Origin: Dyadobacter endophyticus
GTDB taxonomy: Bacteria > Bacteroidota > Bacteroidia > Cytophagales > Spirosomataceae
Assembly (NCBI RefSeq): GCF_014641595.1
Contig: NZ_BMIA01000004.1
Span: 124,001 to 188,000, forward strand
Length of the DNA: 64,000 bases
Reading direction: 5' to 3'
Shown here: one piece after another, positions 10,701-18,829 of the stretch
Layout: each line of letters begins with the position of its first letter
How positions within the stretch are numbered: the first letter of the stretch is position 1
Program-made: the position numbers and the translations under genes
Notes under the pieces: model-generated
What the model was told of the DNA's origin: nothing
The model's input: the letters and a program-made list of their open reading frames with translations, nothing else
The model's database searches: none

Positions 10701-11295
10701 CGAGGATGTTGGGAAGTCCGTTGTCCCGCCCGATGGCCCTTGTAATGGCACGTTCGATAATATACGAAGGGATCTTGCCGTGTTCCGATTCATTGAGGTT
10801 AATGAGCGAGGGATGCTGGAACAGCAATGCTACGGCAGTGTCGAAATGGTCAACGTATTGGCCCAATCCATTAGCGCTCGTCAACGAAGGCAATGCTTGC
10901 AACAGGCCCGACGATTTGGCGGCAATCATCGCCAGTTTGGGATGAGGCAGCTGGTCTTCCGGTTCGGGATTTTGGCTGATCATTTTCAGGGCCCGTGCCA
11001 CACCCTCTGCCGGCAAAGCTATTTGCATGCCTATGATATGCTGTATAGTTTGCCCGTTAATTACCATGGGAACCGAAATCTGTATCAGCGACGGCCGCGA
11101 TGGGGGAGTATCGACACCCGTTACAAAATGCGTTAACTGCCCGGCATGCAGGTGCTGAAAAAGCGGATTGTTTTGTGCTGCATGCTGCCGGGTAAGCGAG
11201 GTATGCGCCTGCAACGGATAATCCTGGAAATTGGCATGGAGCATCAACCCTTCCTGGGCTTCCAGGTGGGAGAGATTAAAGTGAAGTGTTCTCAA
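7759..11295 (-). CDS. 1178-residue protein with central hydrophobic region and C-terminal NHL-like propeller; function unknown
   Basis: I do not recognise this protein as a whole. There is no signal peptide. Residues 1-540 are mixed alpha/beta with no motif I can name. About 558-584, 597-613 and the Ala-rich stretch 628-690 are hydrophobic enough to enter a membrane. About 700-830 looks like a beta-sandwich, and about 1000-1178 resembles NHL repeats (DGPVAIAVGIDGVLLVLEKNNNRIQAFD and two related segments) of the beta-propeller type. The full frame begins with TTG at 11295; the first ATG is at 11244 and would give 1161 residues. The TTG start keeps a well-formed strand (RTLHFNLSH), so I list it, with doubt. 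It lies 61 bases after the RhiA-like gene and 35 bases before the pentapeptide gene. A pore-forming or membrane-inserting secreted protein is one guess, not shown by the sequence. Confidence 0.75.
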   Translation of the reverse strand: MRTLHFNLSHLEAQEGLMLHANFQDYPLQAHTSLTRQHAAQNNPLFQHLHAGQLTHFVTGVDTPPSRPSLIQISVPMVINGQTIQHIIGMQIALPAEGVARALKMISQNPEPEDQLPHPKLAMIAAKSSGLLQALPSLTSANGLGQYVDHFDTAVALLFQHPSLINLNESEHGKIPSYIIERAITRAIGRDNGLPNILEELGTNWSTEVPVYEENADGSKTHMQDPDSPGTFLYTPQMHPRVIAEIEGALKYALTRVQQDNELRGQQWNVQYGIGADAKSALAVAPGQQLKANLSKWILSNKTPGNGLTVSPNVRIEPSNPEKGSYEGMGLWSDDPKHEKRDPLNTEMVALLLAEKVYLKINTPDIPALAFVPIKLNQMGNGGPYIGSIDQGLGTGNVKANFTLNSSKSGLDYTLKCTKLDPNASAEFAVLDGDTKRVVKQLEWVNTEGSSWRNYITVDCTNHWLRHLGAYVQFIDMAGNPIAVDSSWPEQLPGFLRPGFQKDSTKKYLEMLGPISTAFGIPVSDESATMRFPVHKDAHTVRLLLGGLGTGEFDSGVCMPGLTMTVALELALPVFMLTAGAAITNSKWVTDLMKDKRVLFGVIALGLTLTGLDTLRTGDSSKPLLRLANAAGPLLLKTGLKTVITSVVASATATKMLPIVGTAFQVMSACVSLAQLGQTIAAVTQAPFVYQCDIVASMDVEVTLVPDTTFKYFPHLAVSYKVQLVYDKSATTLVYNGALSGTVLSDPINVRFNDAPSGGNVKVYVFFYARNGWQAGQGESAWYAAEGNDGTTLRIRNVEVVNNIVPLTKKSIYSHKVKIAIENDVHVWKESPAPTTTRKTAAPDLNHELRSLSSISLAQRPTSLGYSWQATGLNIARDTNPDGPPVNDSLYITQNISILQHPEAGYAATRVGFDYDPGVAYDIATKDDGTGHNFIITRGTDDNYHLRKVKLAFDTGKRQPIPPEFNPRDKESWGRFSATLLRYVVHPQGYVFGISANNSKIYKLKLPAKSTTDDQAIFASMASGLGKRDGLIDGPVAIAVGIDGVLLVLEKNNNRIQAFDINCNPVATYFTNNGTKSCFLNLPAKPGVEYLDLSVEGKGYLYVLTEENGGRDPNDYVLTIYTPDGQQLVTTSGVAAAKLALGLDRSLYTLNYEWIFGKGRRTEPSISLWVPPAPEAQF

Positions 11296-11339
11296 AGGAA
11301 TAAATCTTTAGATAGAGGAATTTAAAGGTATGGTCATTT

Positions 11340-11360
11340 TTAAGAATCGGTCATTCTTAA
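11340..11360 (-). other. Small hairpin over the stop codon of the RhiA-like gene
   Basis: TTAAGAAT (11340-11347) and ATTCTTAA (11353-11360) form a perfect 8-base-pair stem with a 5-base loop. The stop codon of the minus-strand gene (11357-11359) is inside the stem. No T run follows on the minus strand, so it is more likely an intra-operon processing or partial attenuation site than a full terminator. Confidence 0.45.
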
Positions 11361-11971
11361 TCCAGGCCCTGTGTGATCGTCCAGGTGTTGTTCGCATTAA
11401 GCGTAGCATTCATCGAAAAAATACCATGCGGAAAATCAATCTTTACCGGATTATTGATCTGGTCGGGATCCAATACCTGTCCTTGCGTGAGATTTCCGAA
11501 CGTCACCCAGAATTCGAAACGGGGCGTAAATTGAAAAGTCATATTGGGCTGTGCCTGCACGGCGAACTGCGGTACACCAGACATACCATAGCCTATGCTG
11601 GCGTTACGGATGGCCGTGCTGGCATCGGACATGATGCGTAATGACCCTTGCTGATAAGAATCCTGCTGATCGATGAATTGGTAATCACGGTCCCTCTTCG
11701 TGAGTGTTATTTGGTTTCCCCGGGTCAGATCGGTGGGCGCATTTGCTCCGGGATTAAAAACTACCCCAGGCAATAATTCGCCGGTTTTAGCCCAGAAAAA
11801 ATAGAGATCGGTATTCCATGATATGGCTAACCGCGTTCCCGGCTGCGCAAATTCTACACGCCATGCCAAAGGAAAAACGTCGGGGTTTGGACTGTTGTGA
11901 ATTTGCTGGAATACGCAAAAATCACCCGACGAATTCGAATTGTTAACAAAATTGATTGTGAAGGTTGCCAT
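11357..11971 (-). CDS. RhiA-like protein
   Basis: The product has 204 residues and no signal peptide. It opens with a strand and an NNS turn (TFTINFVNNSNSSGDFCVFQQ region) and then shows an aromatic pattern (LAWRV, ISWNTDLYFFWAKTG, LLPGVVF) ending in a beta-rich C-terminus. From memory this resembles the RhiA-like family: small beta proteins named after the quorum-sensing-controlled rhizosphere protein of Rhizobium, whose biochemical role is unknown. Family identity is moderate, and a profile search would settle it. It is the first gene of the minus-strand block that continues with the 1178-residue and pentapeptide proteins. Upstream lie about 260 AT-rich bases with no gene, where its promoter must be. 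Confidence 0.65.
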   Translation of the reverse strand: MATFTINFVNNSNSSGDFCVFQQIHNSPNPDVFPLAWRVEFAQPGTRLAISWNTDLYFFWAKTGELLPGVVFNPGANAPTDLTRGNQITLTKRDRDYQFIDQQDSYQQGSLRIMSDASTAIRNASIGYGMSGVPQFAVQAQPNMTFQFTPRFEFWVTFGNLTQGQVLDPDQINNPVKIDFPHGIFSMNATLNANNTWTITQGLD

Positions 11972-12230
11972 AACTGATAGGTTTTAGATTTACGAAATTG
12001 ATTTATGGTTAAAAAAATAAGAATGCACATAGTAGTCGCTTCAAAGCAAGCGCGTTGCTCTGCCGGACAGTTGAAAAAAAATGTGTTATCTATTACCTAA
12101 AAGTTGTGACCCAATGTTTATAAAGCGATTCGCTTGTCAATCTACTTCTATTACTTATTGATAGTAATTTGACGAAAAAATTTCATCGGGTTAGCGCGGG
12201 GAATGCATTGGGGAAAGGGGCAAAATGACG
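11972..12230. other. Gene-free AT-rich region upstream of the three-gene block
   Basis: No supported coding frame lies here. The base composition is clearly more AT-rich than the flanking genes, with several A and T runs. It should hold the promoter for the minus-strand RhiA-like gene, but I found no exact TAnnTTTG box on that strand. No RNA gene or long inverted repeat was seen. Confidence 0.5.
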
Positions 12231-12274
12231 AAACGGGCTGGCCCAGGTTTCAAACCCTGGGGACAGCCCGTTTT
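12231..12274 (-). terminator. Strong hairpin terminator after the SusD gene
   Basis: AAACGGGCTG (12231-12240) pairs perfectly with CAGCCCGTTT (12264-12273), and an inner CCCAGG/CCTGGG stem extends the hairpin. It starts 26 bases beyond the stop of the minus-strand SusD gene, and its 3' arm on that strand ends in TTT. This ends the sigma/FecR/SusC/SusD group. Confidence 0.8.
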
Positions 12275-12299
12275 CAATTCAATTCAAAGCGTCCGCTGA

Positions 12300-13895
12300 T
12301 TAATTCCAGGCGTTCGCTACGTCTTTGGCAACATTCGGATTGTAATTCTTTTCCACGTCGGGGATCGGGAGCAAGACGTTTTTATCCTGGAAAGGTTGCT
12401 TCCCGTCTCCTGGCTCGGCTGCACGCTGCGCGTTGATCGTCTGTTTCGCAATCCCCCAACGGATCAGGTCGAAATACCGGCTTTGTTCGCCGCAAAGTTC
12501 TACCTGACGCTCGCGCATGAGGATTTTAAGCGCGTCGGCCTGTGCGCCCAGCGTGGTGTAGGCAACCGCGCCTGAGCGTTTCCGTACCTGGTTGATCAAT
12601 GCCAATGGGTCGGCGCCGGTTTTGCCCTGCTGGATTTGCGCTTCGGCAAGCATCAGCAGCACGTCGGCATAGCGGATTACCTGCCCGTTGATCGAGCTTT
12701 GCGGTCCTCCGTATGAGGCGACTTCAGTGTAATACTGATATTTTTTCCAGACATAATATCCCTGAGGATCATCGGCTTTGAATGGGAAGTCGATCGGGCC
12801 GCCTGCGCATTTCTGGCAATACTGGGTGTCGCCGCCGCTTTCCTTGCTGCCATAAAAAGTAAACTTCGCGCGCGGGTCTACGTAATTGGCGCTGGTGGCA
12901 GGATTGGGATATTGAAACGATTTGACGGTAGTAGTCGGCACGTAAACATTAAACCAGTCTTTAAAACCATATTCCTGCGCACGGTCGGAATGGGTTGCTT
13001 TGCCGCCCCATGTTTCCTGCCCACCGAAAACGTAGTACTGGTTACCAATCCCCCAGTCGGTCCATTTGGCATTCATGATCTGGAAAATGTTTTCAGGACT
13101 GCTCTGGTTTGTCGAGCTGAACAGGTTCTCGTACGACGGGTCGAGCGCATAGGTGAAAGGCGCTGTCGTCAGTTGAGCGAGCGTTGTTTCTGCCTGGGCC
13201 CACTTTTTCTGGTACAAATAGGATTTTCCGAGCAATGCCACTGCTGCGCCTCTGGTTGCCCTGCCGAGTCCGGTTGCGGCGTCGTAGGATACAGGCAGGT
13301 CGGCTGCCGCCAGTTTTAGGTCGCTTTCGATCGTCGCCCAGATCGCTTCCGCCGATGCACGCGAAGGATAATTATTCGCCACGGTGCTGTCGTAAGCAGT
13401 AATCAGCGGCGCTTTCCCCCATAGGTTTACAATGTTGAAATAGGCATACGACCGCAAAAAACGTGCTTCGGCAATGTACTGCTTCGCGGCCTGCTGATCG
13501 GCCGCTGCTGTGGGATTCCAGACGCCCGCCCGGTCGATAACAACATTGGACCGAAGGATAAGCCGGTACAGGCTGTTCCAAAGCTGCCCGATCTGCGCCT
13601 GACTGGTACCGAATGAGTAGTCGGCCAGCTGCGCCATGTCGCCCTGCAGGTTGGTCGTTTTCTTGGCTTCATAACCGAGCAGGTCGAAAATAAAGTAATA
13701 CTCGCGTGACCACAGCCCGTTGTGCAGCAAAGTGGCGTAAGTCGCAATTACTGCCTGATTTAGCCCTTCGGATGATGTAAAATAGGTTTTGTAATCGTAG
13801 GCACTCTGGCTTTCCAGTTCCAGTTTGGATTCATCACATCCGGCAAGCTGGAAGACAGCTATTAGTCCTGTCAGAAAATATATGATCTTTTTCAT
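12300..13895 (-). CDS. SusD/RagB-family glycan-binding lipoprotein
   Basis: From the ATG at 13895 the product has 531 residues; the frame can extend two codons to a GTG at 13901, but the ATG (MKKIIYFLTG) gives the usual lipoprotein signal with lipobox LAGC followed by DES. SusD hallmarks are present: AEARFLRSYAYFNIVNLWG in the N-terminal helical part, IRYADVLLMLAEAQIQQG, and LMRERQVELCGEQSRYFDLIRWG near the C-terminus. It forms the lid on the SusC barrel encoded 30 bases upstream (13926-17411). The pair is controlled, by inference, by the sigma/FecR genes at 17576-19408. A Cys-rich loop (QYCQKCAGG, about residue 360) is uncommon in the family and may be a disulfide or metal-binding loop. The substrate cannot be told. 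Confidence 0.95.
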   Translation of the reverse strand: MKKIIYFLTGLIAVFQLAGCDESKLELESQSAYDYKTYFTSSEGLNQAVIATYATLLHNGLWSREYYFIFDLLGYEAKKTTNLQGDMAQLADYSFGTSQAQIGQLWNSLYRLILRSNVVIDRAGVWNPTAAADQQAAKQYIAEARFLRSYAYFNIVNLWGKAPLITAYDSTVANNYPSRASAEAIWATIESDLKLAAADLPVSYDAATGLGRATRGAAVALLGKSYLYQKKWAQAETTLAQLTTAPFTYALDPSYENLFSSTNQSSPENIFQIMNAKWTDWGIGNQYYVFGGQETWGGKATHSDRAQEYGFKDWFNVYVPTTTVKSFQYPNPATSANYVDPRAKFTFYGSKESGGDTQYCQKCAGGPIDFPFKADDPQGYYVWKKYQYYTEVASYGGPQSSINGQVIRYADVLLMLAEAQIQQGKTGADPLALINQVRKRSGAVAYTTLGAQADALKILMRERQVELCGEQSRYFDLIRWGIAKQTINAQRAAEPGDGKQPFQDKNVLLPIPDVEKNYNPNVAKDVANAWN

Positions 13896-13925
13896 GTTCA
13901 CTTCAAGTAAGTTTTCTTCTAACCA

Positions 13926-16900
13926 TTAAAACCCAAGCTGCAAGCCGCAAAGCAAAGTTCTCGGCTGCGGCAACTGCTGGCGGTCGTCGATACCGCGAGA
14001 GAAGATGTAGCTGCCGCCGTTCTGGGTGCTTACCTCAGGATCGTAACCTTTGTATTTGGTGACGGTCAGAAGGTTTTGTGCCGCCACATACACCCGGATG
14101 CTTTTGAAGACCTTGCCGCCGTTGATGCCGCTGATCAGGCTCTGGGGCAGGGTATAGCCCAAAGTGACGTTACGAAGGCGCAGATAGGAGCCGTTTTCAA
14201 GCCACCAGTCGGAAGGGCGGAGGTTACCATCACCCGTTGCGCTCTGCCCTGCGCGCGGGAGCTCGGCCACATCGCCGGGTTGGCGCCATCTTTTCAGGAT
14301 CTCGGTAGAAGCATTGTGCCCCGTCGATTCATTATCGGTCACGAACTTGAACGCATTCAGAATCTTCAAACCGGAAACACCCGAGATGACCACATTCAGA
14401 TCGAAGCCTTTGTAGCTCGCACCGGCGTTGAAACCGTACACAATCTTAGGGATAGGATTACCCAGGATTTTCTGGTCGGTGGAAGTAACCTTGCCATCGC
14501 CGTCGAGGTCTTTAAAAATAAAATCTCCGGGTAAAAGGCCAGCCTGGTATTTGGTAGTGGCATCGCCTGCCTGCTCTGCTGCTTTTGCATTCAATGCATC
14601 GATTTCCGCCTGGTCTTTGGCCACATGCGCTACCTCATAACCAAAGAACGACCCGATGGCCGAACCGGCAGCCGTGTAGGTGAACGTAGGAAGGTTACTG
14701 AATGCGCCTGCCTGAATAGGAGCGGCAAATTCGCTTCCCAGGGAATTGACGATGTTTTTGTTGTAGGCAAGATTGGCGCTTACATTATATTGGAAACCTC
14801 CCTGTGCCTGGTCGCGGTAGCCTACCGAGAACTCCACCCCTTTGTTTTGCGCGCTGGCCGCATTGGCATACTTGCTCGGTTGCCCGCCGCTGCCCGATGC
14901 TCCCGTGCTTCCGGAAACCGGCACACTCACCAGCAAGCCGGAGCTTTTGCGGTTATACCAGTCAACGGTAACGCTCACGCGGTTGCTGAGGAACCCGAGG
15001 TCGAGGCCAATGTCGGTCTGGTCGGTCGACTCCCAGCGGATGTTCGGGTTGGATAACGTGTTGATGGTTGTGCCTGGATTAAATCCTTCATTGGTGCCCA
15101 GTGAATAGACCAGGTTACCATTAGGGCTACCGCTGTAAGTAAGTACCGACGTCACGCCTGTGGTCGGGATCGTGTTGTTACCCGTTCTGCCAAGTCCGAG
15201 CCGTAACTTGCCATCGCTGAGGAAGTTCAGGTTGTTCTTGATAAACTCTTCGTCGATAAAGCGCCATGCAACGCCCAATCCGTAGAAATTCCCAAACCGG
15301 TTGTTGGCACCGAAGTTCGAAGCGCCGTCGCGGCGGAAACTTCCCGTAAGGATGTATTTGTCGTCGAAAGTATAGCCCAAACGTGCGAAATAGGAGATAA
15401 CCGATGAGCGTGCATAGCCATAATTGGAACCGGTGACCGCCTGTGATTGCGCTACGCTGATATTCTGAATGGCATCATTCGGGATTTTCGTACCGGTCGC
15501 ATTGAGGCCCGACGAATTTCCCGGGTCGAGATAGCTGTTACCGAGCGTTGCAGAAACACTGTGTTTGCCAAAAACCTTATTATAGGAAAAGTAGTTTTCA
15601 AGCGTGTAAAACGAGTAGTTGTTGAACCCCAGGGTAGCCTGTTGCGGGTTGGTCAGGTTGTTACCCCCCGTGTAGCCATACTGGTAGCTCCGGGTCTTGC
15701 CGCCGCCGATCTCAGCCGAAAGCTGCGTACGGAACCGCAATCCGCCGATGATATCCACTTCGGCAAATACCTGCGGGAAGAACACGAAGCCGGTATTGAC
15801 AGGGTGGTTCAGGTTAATAGCCGCAAGCGGGTTGTTACCGTTGCTGAAATCATCGACATTGGTGGTATTGGAGTAGCCGCCCGGAACCGTAGCGTCAAAA
15901 ATGGGCTTGTAGGGTGCATAATACACCGCGTCGGAAATGCTCGCTAGCTGTCCGTCGTCCTTGGTATAGCGGACATTCAGGCTTTGTCCCAAATGAAAGC
16001 GCCCCAGGGTTTCGTCCAGGGCAAACCGGGCATTCAGCCTGCTGTTGGTGAAATTCTTAACAATGGCCTGCTGTTTGATGTAACCCAATGAAAAGTTATA
16101 AGCCACTTTCTCGCTTCCACCACTGATGTTCAGGTCATTCTGCGAAACCAGGCCCGAGCGGAATATTTCTTTCTGCCAGTCGGTCCGATCTGTGCGAACA
16201 TCAGCCGTTTTGAACTTTTCAGGCAATGCGGAATTGGTCGTAGCGGCAAAATCTTGCAGCAAGTCCACATATTGCGACGCATTGAGCAAATCCAGCGTTT
16301 TCCATGCCTTGGCGACGCCCCATTGGGTATTGAAATTGATGCGGGGCGCGCCCGATTTTCCTTTTTTGGTAGTGATGATCACGACGCCGTTGGCCGCTGC
16401 CGAACCGTAAATCGCCGTGGATGAAGCGTCTTTAAGGATCGTGATGTTTTCGATATCCTGGGTCGCCAGCGTGTTGAACATCGTTTTGCTGCCCTGGATA
16501 CCGTCGATTACGTAAAGCGGATCGACGCCGGTAAAAGAGCCGGTACCGCGGATGAGGATCTGGGCGTCGGAACCCGGCGTGCCGTTCGATTGCAATACCT
16601 GCACACCGGCCGATTTCCCGATCAACAACTGCGAAGGATTAGTGGCGGTGGTAGCGCCGGCGTCTTTCGAAGATACAATATCCACCGAGCCGACTACGTC
16701 CTGCTTCCGCGAACTACCGTACCCGATCACCACCACTTCGTTGAGTGATTTGAAGTCGGGAGCCATCGATACATTAATTACCGCCCGGTCACCCGCAGCG
16801 ATTTCCTGCGTTTTGTAGCCTACGAAGCTGAATACCAGCACGGCTTCCACATTACTCACTTCGAGCTCGAAATTGCCGGAGGCGTCCGTCAATGTACCCA

Positions 16901-17411
16901 GCTGGGTGCCTTTCAGACGCACGCTCACGCCCGGGAGGCCTTCGCCGTTCTCGTCGCTTACCCTGCCTTTCAGTAACTGCGCGAGCATATCCCTCATCTG
17001 AATGGGAAGTTGCCCCGCGGTTTTGGTTTGCAGTTCCTTGTTGGCTTTCAACAGAATGCGTCCCGATGGTGTAACCTGGTAGGAAATTTGGAGCGGTGCG
17101 AGCAGTGTTTGTAATGCCGCCGACAGTTTCTGATTGACGACATGGAGCGCAACCGGACGCTCGGCGCGGATTGCCTTATTGCTGTACACAAATTTTACAT
17201 TCGCTTTCTGCTCCAACTGGTCAAGCACATTCGCCAGTTCCACCCTGTCGGCGTGGAGCGTCACGTTCCGTTCCAATACCTCCTGCGCCTTGCTGACGTG
17301 CGCCGCGTAGGTGAGGCTGGAAAAGACGATTGAAAAGATAAGCTGGGCCAAAGAAATTCTCATGAGCAAGCAAAGCGATGCCCGGTTTTTTCGGTATCGG
17401 TTTTTTTTCAT
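13926..17411 (-). CDS. SusC-like TonB-dependent receptor with N-terminal STN signalling domain
   Basis: The product has 1161 residues. A long, very basic N-region precedes the signal peptide; an internal ATG at residue 17 could be the true start. Residues about 50-125 are an STN (secretin/TonB N-terminal) domain (LANVLDQLEQKANVKFVYSN), followed by a carboxypeptidase-like domain (about 150-225, GRVSDENGEGLPGVSVRLKG), the TonB box/plug start (EVVVIGYGSS) and the barrel. The last strand (LQLGF) ends in Phe. Receptors with STN contact a periplasmic FecR-type anti-sigma, and the matching fecR and sigma genes lie just upstream on the same strand. SusD follows after 30 bases. This is a self-regulated glycan transducer by inference. 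Confidence 0.95.
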   Translation of the reverse strand: MKKNRYRKNRASLCLLMRISLAQLIFSIVFSSLTYAAHVSKAQEVLERNVTLHADRVELANVLDQLEQKANVKFVYSNKAIRAERPVALHVVNQKLSAALQTLLAPLQISYQVTPSGRILLKANKELQTKTAGQLPIQMRDMLAQLLKGRVSDENGEGLPGVSVRLKGTQLGTLTDASGNFELEVSNVEAVLVFSFVGYKTQEIAAGDRAVINVSMAPDFKSLNEVVVIGYGSSRKQDVVGSVDIVSSKDAGATTATNPSQLLIGKSAGVQVLQSNGTPGSDAQILIRGTGSFTGVDPLYVIDGIQGSKTMFNTLATQDIENITILKDASSTAIYGSAAANGVVIITTKKGKSGAPRINFNTQWGVAKAWKTLDLLNASQYVDLLQDFAATTNSALPEKFKTADVRTDRTDWQKEIFRSGLVSQNDLNISGGSEKVAYNFSLGYIKQQAIVKNFTNSRLNARFALDETLGRFHLGQSLNVRYTKDDGQLASISDAVYYAPYKPIFDATVPGGYSNTTNVDDFSNGNNPLAAINLNHPVNTGFVFFPQVFAEVDIIGGLRFRTQLSAEIGGGKTRSYQYGYTGGNNLTNPQQATLGFNNYSFYTLENYFSYNKVFGKHSVSATLGNSYLDPGNSSGLNATGTKIPNDAIQNISVAQSQAVTGSNYGYARSSVISYFARLGYTFDDKYILTGSFRRDGASNFGANNRFGNFYGLGVAWRFIDEEFIKNNLNFLSDGKLRLGLGRTGNNTIPTTGVTSVLTYSGSPNGNLVYSLGTNEGFNPGTTINTLSNPNIRWESTDQTDIGLDLGFLSNRVSVTVDWYNRKSSGLLVSVPVSGSTGASGSGGQPSKYANAASAQNKGVEFSVGYRDQAQGGFQYNVSANLAYNKNIVNSLGSEFAAPIQAGAFSNLPTFTYTAAGSAIGSFFGYEVAHVAKDQAEIDALNAKAAEQAGDATTKYQAGLLPGDFIFKDLDGDGKVTSTDQKILGNPIPKIVYGFNAGASYKGFDLNVVISGVSGLKILNAFKFVTDNESTGHNASTEILKRWRQPGDVAELPRAGQSATGDGNLRPSDWWLENGSYLRLRNVTLGYTLPQSLISGINGGKVFKSIRVYVAAQNLLTVTKYKGYDPEVSTQNGGSYIFSRGIDDRQQLPQPRTLLCGLQLGF

Positions 17412-17489
17412 AGTTTAGAAAGGTTTTTTATAACTAATGAATGTCCCGCTGCCGCATCTTGGCGGATTTCCGGCAGTAGGAAAGTACTG

Positions 17490-17520
17490 ACCGGCAGGAT
17501 AGCTTTCTGCCGGTTTCTTT
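17490..17520 (+). terminator. Terminator-shaped hairpin with its T run on the plus strand
   Basis: ACCGGCAG (17490-17497) and CTGCCGGT (17507-17514) make a perfect 8-base-pair stem with a 9-base loop, and the plus strand continues TTCTTTTTT. All genes around it are on the minus strand. It lies between FecR and SusC, so it would stop antisense transcription, or act as a simple hairpin in the fecR-susC transcript. Confidence 0.5.
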
Positions 17521-17575
17521 TTTGGGCTTTTTGGACGGGTTTATCGCATAGTGTTCTATTTAGGTTAAACAAAAA

Positions 17576-18685
17576 TTACTTGCAGCCCGTGGCCGAAACC
17601 AGGATGCGCGTTCCCTGAACCTGGTAAGAGCCGTCGTTGGACTGGCAAATCAGGTCGAGCTGGTCGAAAAGCGACATATTTGTAAGATCGCCGGTAAACG
17701 TACATTCATTCACCGCTTCCCCCGATACCACAATATCTACCCCGTAAGCATCTTCCATGCGTTGAAAAATGTCGGGCAATGCAATGTTCTTGTAAATCGC
17801 TGCCGGTAGTTCGGCGGGGGCGGTAAGTAACACAGGCTGGTCGACGAGGCTGGTCATCAGGTGTCCGCTTTCTTCAAAATAGGTCACACGTTGGTTTGGG
17901 GTCAGGATCACGCCCTTGTTGAACTGGTGCTTGTTTTGGGACGTTGGTTCTTCTGCTCCGATGCTTTCATTTTCGAATACAGAAACTTTTCCGCAAACGA
18001 CTTCAACCTGCATCTGATGCTCTTCACCGCCTTCTTTCACCCAGAAACTGGTCCCGAGGACACGCGTTACAAGCTTTCCGCTATACACAAAAAAGGGTCG
18101 GCGGCTGTCTTTGGTAATGTTAAAAAACGCGTCGCCTTTAAGCTGGACCTCCCGTTTACCGGCCGAAAACTGGCGCGGATAGGTAAGCCCGGCACCGGGA
18201 GCAAGGGTCACTTCGCTGCTATCGCTCAGTTTGATGCGCATAGGCTGGGTGGTTTTGTTAGCCCTGGAAACCAGGCTTTCACGACTGGCTTCCAGTAGCA
18301 ATGCAACGTTCGCGGACCTCGCAGAAGAGGACTTGCCCGAATAAAAATAAAACAGCGACAGCGACACAATGAGTACCGCAGCCACCGACGAAAACAGGCG
18401 TACTGCTGTGCCGGATAAGCGCGGTAAAAATCTAATCGGCTTTTTTGGCGCGTTCCTGTCGTGCTGAATGGCCGTCCACATCCGGGCTTTCAGCACAGAT
18501 TTTTCAGTGTCCGAAAGCTCGGTTTGCGGTACATCGCTTTGTACCTGTTCATACCATTGATGGATGCGGTCCTTTTCCGCGGGAGTGCATTTTCCTGCCC
18601 GGTATTTCAAAAGCAGGTTTTCAATTTCGTCGTAATTCACAGGTTCAGGGGTTGGCTGGCTCAGACTACCTTTTGTCTGATTCAA
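17576..18685 (-). CDS. FecR-family anti-sigma factor
   Basis: The frame gives up to 369 residues. There is no ATG near the start: the frame opens with TTG at 18685, two codons after a stop, and a GTG at 18640 gives a start at NYDEIENLLLKYRAGKC, which looks like the normal FecR N-terminus, so 18640 is likely the real start. Order of parts: N-terminal cytoplasmic sigma-binding region (about 16-90, with GKCTPAEKDRI), one membrane helix (about 93-115), periplasmic FecR domain (about 145-245) and a C-terminal DUF4974/STN-like segment (about 290-366). It holds its sigma factor (18830-19408) inactive until the STN-SusC receptor is occupied. The sigma gene ends 144 bases upstream, and SusC begins 164 bases downstream. 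Confidence 0.93.
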   Translation of the reverse strand: MNQTKGSLSQPTPEPVNYDEIENLLLKYRAGKCTPAEKDRIHQWYEQVQSDVPQTELSDTEKSVLKARMWTAIQHDRNAPKKPIRFLPRLSGTAVRLFSSVAAVLIVSLSLFYFYSGKSSSARSANVALLLEASRESLVSRANKTTQPMRIKLSDSSEVTLAPGAGLTYPRQFSAGKREVQLKGDAFFNITKDSRRPFFVYSGKLVTRVLGTSFWVKEGGEEHQMQVEVVCGKVSVFENESIGAEEPTSQNKHQFNKGVILTPNQRVTYFEESGHLMTSLVDQPVLLTAPAELPAAIYKNIALPDIFQRMEDAYGVDIVVSGEAVNECTFTGDLTNMSLFDQLDLICQSNDGSYQVQGTRILVSATGCK

Positions 18686-18829
18686 CCTCTAAACCGTATT
18701 AGTCGGGTATTGTCCCTGAATGTTTTTAAAATAACTTGAAAAGTTTATAAGAAATGCGAAGTTTAGGGATAAACTTCTTCTAAAAATGCAATGCGGGCAA
18801 CCTGGGTGCTACTTGATTTGAAATGAAGG

